From the NCBI GenBank assembly GCA_049999765.1, contig JBNGIQ010009021.1, positions 32,659 to 91,369 of the forward strand: a stretch of 58,711 bases of DNA. The letters are read 5' to 3'. Below the pieces are notes generated by a model. That model had not been told where the DNA came from and did not search any database. It saw only the letters and a list, made by a program, of their open reading frames with translations. Shown one piece after another: positions 45,009-55,305 of the stretch (positions are counted from its first letter, which is position 1; each line of letters starts with the position of its first letter). This stretch comes from Phaeoceros laevis. Its lineage: Eukaryota > Anthocerotophyta > Anthocerotopsida > Notothyladales. Both the position numbers and the translations under genes were made by a program.

Positions 45009-47209
45009 ATGGCCGCCACTGAATGGAAGACGAAGGTACTGGAACTGGAGTCGAATGAAGGCTCTAAAGCGGGAACGCATGCAAGGCCGGGCCTTGTCGA
45101 TGATGATGGTCACGTACTCCGGACAGGTTGTAAACACTCCTCTGCTTTTCCTTGCTCGTCGTGAATCTCTGTTGGGCAGCTGTCGACTAACTTTCCGCTA
45201 CCATGTCTGTTTGTCTCTTGGTAGGAACTCTGCTGACTGCTTCTGCTCATGTGATAACAGCAGTCATCGGCTCGGGGGTTCTGTCGCTGGCCTGGAGCAT
45301 TGCCCAGTTAGGATGGATTGCAGGTCCCATCTGTCTGCTCTTTTTTGCTCTCGTAACATATTACACTTCAATCATGCTGGCAGAATGTTACAGGTTTCCG
45401 GATCCTGTGACTGGCCAGCGCAATTACACCTACATGGACGCCGTCAGATCTCATCTTGGTACTGCATTTGCTGCCCTCTCACCACCGCAATTCCTTTCTC
45501 ACCAATATGCGTTCGTGAAAGACGATCTCGAGCGGCTGATTGCACTCGTTCAATCTGAAGTTGTGGGTTGTTAACAATTGGACAGTTTCTTCCGGTGAGC
45601 ACGGCGTACTTACGGCCCCTCTATCACTTGTTGTGGCATGATCCCCAGGAGGAGTGTCGGTGTCATTGTGCGGGTTGGTACAGTACGGGAATCTTATTGG
45701 CACCTCGATTGGCTACACAATTACCTCCTCCATCAGCATGGTGTAAGTAGAGACAAAACCATCCTTTCGGTGTTTGCGGTGTTCCTTCAATTGGTAATTA
45801 TTGGGAGAGCCTCGTGCCCCTGGAGTCAGGATTTATTGGAAGTCTGGACTCGTACAGTCGCTTGCATTAACTCTCCTCGGCTTCGTCTCGGGTTGATCGA
45901 TCTGAACAGGGCCATAAAACGCTCGGACTGCTTCCATTTGCATGGTCACGGAACGCCTTGCCATGTCAACAACAACATGTTCATGATAATATTTGGTTTT
46001 TTTCAAATAGTGATTTCCCAGATTCCAGACTTTGACAGAATCTGGTGGTTATCTTATGTTGCTGCGGCTATGTCCTTCGCTTACGCTTCTGTTGGCCTTG
46101 GCCTCTCTGTTGATCGAGTGGCTGGTAAAGTCTAGTTGTCACCTCTTGTTTTCAAAGAAACGGAGCACATTTGCGACATTCGATTGAATTTGCCAGTTGT
46201 CCCACGAACCACTGACTGAAATGGACGTCGACTTTTGCAGAGAATCACAAGGCATATGGATCCATCACAGGATATACAGACGTGCCTGACACACAGAAAT
46301 CCTGGAGAGTTTTTCAAGCCCTGGGCAACATCGCCTTCGCATATTCCTTCTCGGTTATTCTCATAGAGATTCAGGTAATGCTTGAGACCCAGGGCTCTAA
46401 ATCTCATCTTTCCATTAATATGTCATTAACGTACAAAGGATTGCTCTTATTCTTTGAAATGGTGCGTCCAGGATACTTTGAAGTCACCGCCCTCGGAGAA
46501 AAAAGTAATGAAAAAGGCAGCAACCGTTGGCATCATAGTAACAACACTGTTCTACATGGCAGTGGGTGTTGCCGGATATGCAGCTTTTGGAGAGAATGCC
46601 CCTGGAAACCTTCTGACTGGATTCGGGTTTTATGATCCATACTGGCTGGTCGACTTTGCTAATATTTGCATCGTTGTGCACCTGGTGGGAGCGTATCAGG
46701 TAATGCATTGTTCCTAGAAAGCTTAAGACTGCTTCTGCAGCGTCTGGATCTGAACTTGTAACTAATCCCATTCTTCGCTGCAGGTTTTCGTGCAACCAAT
46801 TTTCGCATTTGTCGAGCATTACTTCTCAAGGAAGTTTCCAGGAAGCACATTTGTGAACGAAGAGCACTACGTGAGGCTTCCCTGTCTTGGGCAGGTCAAC
46901 TTCAACTGGCTGCGTCTGGTATGGAGGACCTTGTACGTTTTGGTAATCACACTTATCTCGATGTTGATTCCCTTTTTCAACGATATTCTTGGGCTGCTCG
47001 GGGCATTGGGTTTCTGGCCCCTCACAGTCTACTTTCCAGTCAAGATGTACATAGTGAAGAAACAGCTCCGCCGCTGGTCACCCAAATGGCTCTGGCTCCA
47101 TAGCCTGAGCATCTTCTGCCTGTTTGTATCCATAGCTGCTGGCCTAGGTTCAGTGGAAGGAATAGCTCAAGACATTAGAAAGTATAAGCCTTTTCACACC
47201 GGGTATTAG
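45009..47209 (+). CDS. AAP: Amino-acid permease, AAP subfamily (AAAP family)
   Basis: Seven exons: 45009-45126, 45225-45458, 45649-45742, 45910-46124, 46241-46374, 46472-46699, 46784-47209; 482 residues, the usual AAP size (Arabidopsis AAP1 is 485). AAPs are plasma-membrane proton-coupled amino-acid importers. About 40 hydrophilic N-terminal residues lead to the first helix with SAHVITAVIGSGVLSLAWS, followed by AQLGWIAGP, RNYTYMDAVRSHLGG, CGLVQYGNLIGTSIGYTI, AIKRSDCFH, IPDFDRIWWLS, GNIAFAYSFSVILIEIQ, DTLKSPP, GYAAFGENAPGNLLTGFGFY, QPIFAFVEH and the C-terminal GFWPLTVYFPVKMYI, all family hallmarks. Around eleven hydrophobic segments are expected. Substrate range cannot be read from the sequence. 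Confidence 0.95.
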
Positions 47210-47576
47210 GATCCGACAAACCCGGAGCAGGTACCAAACAACTGTTATAGCAAGGTCTTCATTTATAGCCTGAGAATAATATGCCCGTGGTAGTTCTTGG
47301 TTGCACTGTTATCACATGGGTGCAAAACTTCACAAAGGTTTTCCTAAATTAAACGCCATATCTGATCGTGCTTGCTGGTGCCCCAGGATATGAGTACCTA
47401 GCGGCTTTGCTATGTTATCAGGATTCCAGGCAACTTTTTGACTGAGGACACAGCTGCAGACATAATCCAATTCATTGCACAGCGAAGTTTTTTGACGGCT
47501 ATGAACAGTTGAAAGGCTAGTATACAAGATGTCACAGAGACTACTCATCCAAGAATATCAAAAAAGTACAACTGAC
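47210..47576. other. Spacer between convergent AAP and repeat-protein stops
   Basis: 367 bp that should contain the two opposing 3' UTRs. No gene or distinctive repeat seen. Confidence 0.4.
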
Positions 47577-50500
47577 TTAAGAAGCTCCTTTCAATAAAGA
47601 CAGCTCCTGATTAACCTTCGCTCGTTCTGCTGCCGGCAAGCTGTAGTACTTCTGTCCGGCTCGCCTCTCCCACTGCAGGTATCACGGGCATGTGAGAAAT
47701 CAGAACAAGAGGAAAAGTGCAATATAAGTAAAGAAACCAGGCTATCGATGCATAACGCTGAGAGCCCAGAAATACCTCTCTGATGTCCCTCAAAGAATGT
47801 AGCCTTGGCTCATACTGTGGAACTGGACGAACTTTTCTATTGTGCTGCAAACAGGAGTACTAGAATTATGACAACCGCACCAGAATATCCAAAAGGTGAA
47901 ATAAAAACATGAACCGACATTCTTGAAGGTTATTCAGGGCAAATACCTCAGCTATTAGCGCAGCCAGGTCGGTTTCCTTTTCTTCGCATATTGAAGTTCT
48001 CAGGCCAGAATGTCCTGTAGCTCTCATGCTTTTGTTGACCCCAGAAACTGATCGTTTTGCAGTGTCTGCAGGTACTGCAGACATGCTTTTCCGGATGCAT
48101 GCCTGACCATTTGAGCTAGCGCCAGGACGCTGAAATTCTTTGGATTAGAAAGTAGACTTTCAGGAGCTTGGACCAAACTTCCTGATTAGAAAAGAAGCTT
48201 ACCTTTGAGGATGATGTATGACTCGCTGGTACATGTCCCGTTTTGCTTACTCCAGAATCCGGACCAGGTTTTGTGCGACCTACTGAAACAGACCTTCTAA
48301 CTGATCCATCAGATCCCAGACTCTTTACCGATCTCCTCAGAGCTTCACCAGGCTGGAAAATTGGCATGCTCATCCGTAGAACCGCTTTCTGCTGCTGTGT
48401 TTGTCTATCAAACGCTGCATGAGGTTTGACTGTGACATGATTACTCTGTCGGCCTTTTCCTCCTGTCTCAAGACTAAGATTTTCCTTGTTACCTTTCGGG
48501 GGTCGGCCCTTCAAACCTTCTTTTCCCCGTACACCTGATTGCATACTTATCCCAGAATTTACCAATCTTTTGGGCTCGGCAAGAACAGCCGTAGAAGGAG
48601 CATTTTCACTGCATAGCCCAGGAATGGGACTTGGACTAGCCAACTTGCAGTGATGTGGTGGAGCTTTTGAAACAGGAGCCAACTCACCTCCGTCAGTTGA
48701 TATGCAAGAAGACAAAGTATCACAGACCATGGAGTCATCTGAGGTGCTTTTTTCAAGACTTTTTGAACTGCATTCGCCTAACTTAAGTGTACTGCAATGA
48801 GAAGTTCGCATCTCTGCAGGGCCGTCGTTTCCCAAACATGGATCAGTAACTTCTGATACGCATGAGGATTGTTCCTCAGGGTCCAAGTTGCCATCAATTT
48901 GAGTCTTTTCGTTTCTCCCAACTCTGTCCAGATGCAATGGTCCACTTGCATTGCCCACATCCCGTCCTTTACAGGACTCTTCCACATTTTCCTGCTTCAG
49001 ACGTAATGCACATTTCCATCTCTTCCTTATCCCTCCATCACTAACAGCCACATCCAGATTCATTGCCCCACTCCCCTTACCGTCACCTGAAGAGGGCTCT
49101 GTAGTCTCTTCCCAGACCCGTGTTGCACCTCCCGAACTCTTCTGAATCCTTACAGCCGCTTCCATATCTGCTGCTGCAATCTCACCATCTTTGTAAACAG
49201 GCGGCTCCATATGGTTTTGTTTCATGCGCAATGCACCTCCCCAACTCTTTCTACACCTATCATCATCCAAACCGACATTCCTCAGTGCTCCACTCTCCTT
49301 TTCTGAGTACCCTGTACCAGGCTCTAGAGTATCTCCCTGCTTCACCCGTAGTGCACCTCCCCAACTCTTTCGAAGTCTGGATATCTGGGCTGACCAATCT
49401 GGGATTGGCTTTCTAGTAGCTGGTGAGCATCCCCCTTCAGTACACTCCGGCTCAGTCTCAGAATAAGCTGGCAATTCAGAAGCTGCTTTTGGCCTGTCAA
49501 CCACATCTTTATGATCTAACCCAAGACTTGGGCCTTCAGGGAACCCCAGAGCTGACACTGGTCCAAATCTTGAGCACGGCTCTGGTGAAGTTTGCAGCTC
49601 TCTGATACCAGAAGTGACAGATTGACGATGGTCCAAGTGTTCATCTTCTCTTGCATAGTCCAGCATTTCATTATTTTCTGAAGTGCTCAAATACTTCCTG
49701 CGCACTTGAGTTAAGCTTGAGCTCGACCCTACGCTCTCCAGGCAGAAATCCGGAACAACTCCATCTTGAGACTGTCCCACTGAATACCCAACCATGTCCA
49801 TGCTATTGACAAGCGGCTCAGAGGTGCAGGTACCTCTTCGTTTTTCCTGAAGTTCATCCTGCCCACCATCATGCAGAAATTCAGGGGTCTTCACCACAGC
49901 AGACTCGCCAGTCGAACATGGCCTGTTGGTTGGGAAAGAGCACTAGAGAATGGTCAGGAATTGTTGAAAGAAAAAACCAGCACACAACAACCTGCCATTT
50001 TCATCAGGAGTAGGTTTGACAACTTCGATGCAAAGCACTTTATACCCTTCAAGGTCATAATCAACTTGTGAGGCCAGGCAGAGAGGCTGAACTCGCTTGG
50101 CTTGACTTCTGGGCCACCCATGACCATGACCCGTTCTTTGGAGGTCCCACACATTACCCCCAGATCCTTCAGCATGTGACTTGGGGCTGGTGGTACGCTT
50201 GACCGGAATCTTGTTCTCAACTGGACGAGATTTACAAGCACCAGGGCTGATAGCTTGCTGAGGCAGTAGGTCACTGAGATGTATCAAGGGGGTTTCGTGA
50301 TGCCTGACACGCGCAGTGCAAACCAAATGTTATGTTACAGATATGCATACGCCCATTACAGGTCCACAGGGACCATAAGGACCTCAAGCTGAACTACATC
50401 AAAAATTTATTGCAAGCAAGCATACCAGTGAGTCTGATGAAACCAGGGATCGTCTCTGTAGGAAGAAAAAAACAACAGATTCAAACATTGACTAAATCTC

Positions 50501-50690
50501 TGGGACTAGGAGTCAAGCCTTCAAATGAGTGTATTGCACCAGATAATCCAGTGTCAAATCATGCGATGATTTAAAGCTGGTCACTAAAGGAAGGAAAATG
50601 AGCAAACGTAGTATAATCACAATACCCTTCACTGCCCTCCAAAGCTGCCTCCAACGTCAAGTCCACCCACTGTGGAGCATCAATCTCTTC
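47577..50690 (-). CDS. Unrecognised large plant protein with four KSWGGAL-type repeats (5' end open)
   Basis: Exons identified: 50690-50626, 50455-50426, 50303-49992, 49922-48203, 48129-47947, 47844-47776, 47672-47577. All phases close over 825 codons, but the initiating exon upstream of 50690 was not found. I do not recognise the family. The first exons encode EEIDAPQWVDLTLEAALEG and DDPWFHQTHWH, which look like a conserved N-terminal motif. The large exon is hydrophilic and disordered-looking, with four spaced basic repeats (KSWGGALRVKQ, KSWGGALRMKQ, KSSGGATRVWE, KRWKCALRLKQ), each followed by an acidic stretch. The C-terminus is compact: DLAALIAEHNRKVRPVPQYE, PRLHSLRDIRE, then WERRAGQKYYSLPAAERAKV. 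The Ser/Lys/Arg-rich middle and basic repeats would suit microtubule or nucleic-acid binding, which is a guess. Confidence 0.75.
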
Positions 50691-52529
50691 CTGCAGAAAT
50701 TCCGCGTACTAAGTATGCTGATATCTTGTTTCAAAAGCGTCGCTCATTGGTCATTTTCAATATCACGCGCACAACCTGAGGTTCCCAAGTTGCAAGCTCC
50801 TACCTTACGTTTATACGCAATGCGAGAAGGGAAAACCATAAAAATTACCAAGAACGCCCACTGGTCCACCGGTGGTCTGTGTTTTGCATGTGCGGCGGCA
50901 AGCTGGAAGGCATGCCTGGCAAGCATGTCTGCAAGTCGGGACGGCTGACACCAATGCTGTTGCTCTCAAACGGCTCACAACTTCCAGCTCAGCATCCAAT
51001 CTGCAGAATACTTATGAAGCCGCACCCCAGGAGGGACAAGAACTAGCAGAAAGCTCAGCAAAAAGGCAGGATTCTTAAGCTGCGAATCAGAAGAAATTGC
51101 TTCCAGCGTCCATCGTAGCAGCAGCAGAGCAGCTCCGCTTTCCGACTGGAGGAAACTTTGCTGCTTGTAACCTCGGATCACCCCGTGACAAGCATACGGC
51201 ACCACGAGGTTTCCAGCGTCGCGTCCCAAAAAAGTTCATCCGCAGCTACAATACGAAGACACAGCAATCTTGAACAAGCTCAGCGCTTGACCAGGGCAAT
51301 AATGTGGCAAGGGAAATTGAGAGGCAGAGCGGTTCAGAATCAGGACGCCAAGCCACACCTTCCAGCTGCGGCAAGAGGAGCAGGGGCACGCGAGAGTCGG
51401 GCAATTCCGACAGCACCGTCAGGTGCGGAGCCCGAGTTGCAGAAAGTGGCGCCATACGGGTTCATCCCGCTACGGTGCCTGCCACCATCATCCTCTGAGC
51501 AACCAAATCAAACAGCCTGGGCGTGCATCAGAGTTTTCTTCCCGCTAAGGGCTCCGAAGCAAGCTGCCAGCCTATACCGGCCTGCCTTCTGTGGCCATTG
51601 GCGGGCACTATGGTCGGAAGTTCTAAGCNNNNNNNNNNNNNNNNNNNNNNNNNNNNNNNNNNNNNNNNNNNNNNNNNNNNNNNNNNNNNNNNNNNNNNNN
51701 NNNNNNNNNNNNNNNNNNNNNNNNNNNNGGGTACAATGACTCGCCAAGCGCCCGGGCTATAGCTTCCCGCCTTCCCCACTAGTCTCCGGACAACGGCTAG
51801 GAGTTTTTTGGCCTGGTGCGACGGCCGGACCCCGCCAGGACTGACACATGCACTGGGCGGGCACCAGGTCTATACTTGTCTAGTCGAATCATCCAGATTT
51901 CAGCGAAGTTAAAGACCTGTAACATTCAAACTTGACCCTACCTTGCAACGGCATTTTCTCGGCGTTTTTCTACAGGAATATCGAAACGGACTCCGCCCGG
52001 CATTGCCGTGCCGATCGGGCAACAGGTGGCGGGAGCTGCTTTAGGGTTTCATGCTGGCCGGCTAGTATGAAGTCCTTTCATTCTTGCCGGCAATGTTATA
52101 GGATGCACGTCCGGACATGATGTCGGTTGTTGCGTCATTTAAGATTCAGCAACTTACTAGCCAGCAAGGCCAGAAAGCAGCAGATCTAGCCTAGTGCTCG
52201 GTGGGCCTTAGTTAAGAAGTGCTGAAATGTCGACACAAGGCATTGCCACACCAACATATGACTTGCTAGCACAATAGGCAGACACTAGACAGCCTTCATA
52301 GAATCTGCTGATAAATGTTTCAAAAAGGGTGTACAATAAAGAAGAGTACAATGGAGACCGCGGGCCTACCCATCAAGACCTATTTGATTGTAGGTTGCCA
52401 TTCTCTTCCTAATATATCTTGTAGGCACCCTATATTCTCCATCATGGAGGGTAGTCTGAGCTTATTGATTGAACAATCCAATGGTTCAACTATCATTCCA
52501 TGGATTGCAGCTCGACCACAATTAGAGCA
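50691..52529. other. Intergenic region with 100-N assembly gap
   Basis: Should include the missing first exon and promoter of the repeat-protein gene to the left and 3' sequence of the peptide gene to the right. Positions 51629-51728 are 100 N, a conventional size for an unsized scaffold join. A telo-box TTTAGGGTTT is at 52040-52049. Open frames running through the N block are artefacts. Confidence 0.5.
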
Positions 52530-52920
52530 TCAATATCCTTCTTGCACATAATCAAGCCCCACAAGATCCAGCCCCACGCCCTCAGCTGTCTCGGCGGCCA
52601 CTCCCACCGAGTCCGGAGGCCCAGCAATGTTCGGAGATCCATCAAAGTCTCCAAATGGTGCTCCAGAAGTTGCATCGACTGAGCTTGGTGTGCTGGATGG
52701 AGCGAAAAAAGGATCCTCATCCACTGCAAGCAAACGAAAGTGAAGAGTTAATACTCAAAATTGAACCTGAAAGTACTTGAACAAAAGCAAGTATACAAGT
52801 GAAAGTGAGCAATGTACATAATATGTGTCCACAGTTAAGGTCATCGGGCCTGCCAGCAGCAAACTTAAAAGTCCCAATTGCAAGAACGCACATAAAAACA
52901 AAAAGAATAGACTTAGCCAT
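52530..52920 (-). CDS. Predicted small secreted peptide (93 residues)
   Basis: Two exons: 52920-52833 and 52723-52530; the split codon joins in phase to give 93 residues. Residues 1-23 (MAKSILFVFMCVLAIGTFKF plus AAG) look like a classic signal peptide with Ala/Gly before a likely cleavage site, followed by RPDDLN. The mature part is acidic and rich in Pro, Ser, Gly, Ala and Asp (DEDPFFAPSSTPSS; GVGLDLVGLDYVQEGY), with no cysteines, no dibasic site and no transmembrane segment, so it is not a defensin-type or cysteine-rich peptide. APSSTP could carry hydroxyproline glycans as in arabinogalactan peptides. A TATATAAG box on the minus strand lies at about 52991-52998, some 70 bp upstream of the ATG. 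No known peptide family recognised. Confidence 0.7.
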
Positions 52921-52989
52921 TTTACTAGTGCAAAGCAAAAAAGCTCCTTGAAGGAAGTGGAGTATTGATTGATGCTATACCACCACCTT

Positions 52990-52999
52990 CCTTATATAG
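52990..52999 (-). promoter_or_regulatory. TATA box of the secreted-peptide gene
   Basis: On the minus strand the sequence reads CTATATAAGG, a strong plant TATA box, about 70 bp upstream of the ATG at 52920. That would put transcription start roughly 35-45 bp before the ATG. It supports the peptide gene being real. Confidence 0.6.
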
Positions 53000-53910
53000 A
53001 CATAATGAGGTTTGCTACCCATCGAGACATGGTTTTAACGAGATATGGTTTATTCAACCCAGAAAGATAATTATATTTATACACAGTGACCTTTAGAGTT
53101 GTAAATGCATGTCATATAAAACTCCAGCCGAGCTAGGTGTACATTGAATTTTTCCATTTTCCAGTTAATTTCCTTATCCTTGCTTCAAAAATACAGCACA
53201 AAATTCATGCCCAAACAACCACCTCATGAGAGCAACTTGTTCCTAATAGTTTGTTGAGTTTTGACTTATCCAACAGTCCACTTGAATCTTGAAGATGCTT
53301 GCATTACTCCTAAAACAAGTTTCTTAAGTCAAAGTGTTTATCTTTAGTAGATTCTTCACCATGTGTGATCTCTTAGTCTAATGGATTAGTACTTGGATTG
53401 TAAAAGTTTGCGGCATTTCTTTAGCGTTACCGGAACCGGGGCGTGAGGCTGTTAGCTTCGCAAAATGCTTTGACAAAGTTGTCACTTCCCCTCGGTTACT
53501 AGGCCCTTACAGACTAGCTAGACGAAGTGAGTGGCTAAAATGCCGCCCTTCTCGTTCTTCTCCACGGTGACTCCACCTGTCTCGAGGCGACTCTAACAAA
53601 GATTCCATCCCACACGCCTCACTCCGCAGCATTCGCCAAGGTGGAACTTTGTTGCCTGCTGCGTGGAATTTGACAGCCGGCCGTTGCAGTGGGGTCCCTC
53701 ACTAGGTGCCCTACGCTCGTCACATGCTCACAGCGAGTGCGATGGTGCCATAGAATTGAACGAGGCGGGCCGACCATGGTGGTGGTCGGCTGCATTTCGG
53801 TTCTTCCGTCCTTCGGCTAGACATAGGGTGTATGCCTTGCGAAGCAGAGATGCAACGGTCATCAACGGGAGAGAAGCAGCAGAGCGCCAGGGAATTGAGG
53901 CTCTAGCAAC
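53000..53910. other. Spacer between divergent peptide and 464-residue genes
   Basis: The left half is AT-rich, the right half (from about 53430) GC-richer, and both probably act as promoters. No other gene seen. An open frame at 53663-53947 runs into the next gene in a different frame and is discounted. Confidence 0.4.
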
Positions 53911-55305
53911 ATGGTTGCGAGGCTGGCGATGGGGGGGAGGTCCCTGACGGAGGAGGAGGTGCTGTTCCGGCACCAGCTCCTCAAGCTCATTCAGAGGGAG
54001 AAGGTGAAGCGGTCCCTGCACCGCTCATTCGCTCCTGGAGGGCTGTTTGGGGGCACCGAGACGCTCAACATCTACCAAACGGCCTCGGATCCCCGGGTGA
54101 GCAATCCGCTCTACGATTCTGCCAGGTCCCCTCCGCGGGGCTCCGCCGCTGCCGTCCCAGCCAAGAAAGAAAACGCGGATAGGCTGAAAGAGGAAGGTGG
54201 CAATGCTGTGCTGTCTCGACAGAGCTCAAGGTCCAAAACGGGGAGAAGCTCCCGCTCCCTGTTGCAGCTGATGAAGCAGAGCCATGGTTCGCTGAAGCAG
54301 CTCCTCAGCAAGGAAGGCATGGAGGATGGAGCAGCGGAGGGCACGGAAGGATTGCCAGGCACCTGCAATTGGAAGCGAGCAAAAAAGGAGCTTGCGGACG
54401 ACGAGGAGGCGCCGCTTGTCTCTGAGGAGCTTCAGTCTCCAAGTGAGATCCCCGCCTGCGGCAACAGCAGGCAAATTGGCGGAGACGAAACCAAGGATGT
54501 GAAGCCTGTCCTCAAGCCGGTGAAGCACTCTCGCACCAGCAGCCCGCTGAAATCAATCAAAGTTTGCCCGGCTTCTATCGATCCGCTTTCTGCTGCAGAG
54601 CCGCCGGTGGATGCAGCCGAACTGGTGAAGCAGCAGGTTGGCGCCGACGTGAGCTTGCAAAGTTCTCCTAGGAAGGACTTGGAAAATTGTCCCAGCAAGG
54701 ACTTGCAAAATTCTCCAAGGAACGGATCAGGCAGGAGGGCATTCAGTCTCTACTCCGAGGAGAATTTGCAAGAAAAGTTCTTCGTTTTCATGGATATTAC
54801 ACTCAAGGATGGCATTCTCCCGGGTCAGGATCACAAGCGAGCTGACAGAGAACAAGAGTCTGCCGAAATGCAAGATGAGAGTTTGACCAAGAAGGTAGCA
54901 CATCTGTCCATGGAAGGGAGCAGCTTCAGCGAGGCAATAAACAGTGACAGTTGCTCTGCCACGGAAGAGAAGGATTCGCAAGGTTACGGGTTAAAGAACA
55001 AGAGGAAGAGCAAGAGCGGGTGCTCAACACCCTCCACTCCCAGCAAGCCAGGAACCTTGAAGCTTCCATTCAGCGGTAGTAGGTGTGCCGAGGACTCAGA
55101 CGAGCCTCTTTCCCACCAGATGGTGCATGCCGACTCTGAGCCTGAACCAGGTCACCCTGATGCTGCTGATTTTGAGAAGAGCAGACACACTGGTGGGACA
55201 ACTAACAGCACAGGACGCACGAAAAAGTCTCGTCCTCGTCCTCTCAAGAGGCTCTTCACTAGCACTATGATGTGCCGATGCGATGTGGGCAGCAGCATCA
55301 CATAA
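53911..55305 (+). CDS. Intronless uncharacterised protein, 464 residues
   Basis: Long single-exon frame, not matched to any family I know. The N-terminus (SLTEEEVLFRHQLLKLIQRE) predicts an amphipathic helix followed by a basic KVKRSLHRSF stretch. The rest is hydrophilic, Ser/Lys/Glu-rich and probably disordered, with short internal echoes (SSPRKDLEN, CPSKDLQN, SPRNGSG) and SP/TP dipeptides that could be phosphorylated. One island, FSLYSEENLQEKFFVFMDIT, looks more ordered. The C-terminus is strongly basic (RTKKSRPRPLKRLFTS), possibly a nuclear localisation signal. The ATG at 53929 is an alternative start. Absence of stops over 464 codons and protein-like composition argue that it is coding; function unknown. 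Confidence 0.65.
   Translation: MVARLAMGGRSLTEEEVLFRHQLLKLIQREKVKRSLHRSFAPGGLFGGTETLNIYQTASDPRVSNPLYDSARSPPRGSAAAVPAKKENADRLKEEGGNAVLSRQSSRSKTGRSSRSLLQLMKQSHGSLKQLLSKEGMEDGAAEGTEGLPGTCNWKRAKKELADDEEAPLVSEELQSPSEIPACGNSRQIGGDETKDVKPVLKPVKHSRTSSPLKSIKVCPASIDPLSAAEPPVDAAELVKQQVGADVSLQSSPRKDLENCPSKDLQNSPRNGSGRRAFSLYSEENLQEKFFVFMDITLKDGILPGQDHKRADREQESAEMQDESLTKKVAHLSMEGSSFSEAINSDSCSATEEKDSQGYGLKNKRKSKSGCSTPSTPSKPGTLKLPFSGSRCAEDSDEPLSHQMVHADSEPEPGHPDAADFEKSRHTGGTTNSTGRTKKSRPRPLKRLFTSTMMCRCDVGSSIT

Noticed and set aside
44851-45558. 235-codon plus-strand frame overlapping the first permease exons
   Set aside because: Out of frame with the clear AAP coding sequence in exons 1 and 2; a shadow.
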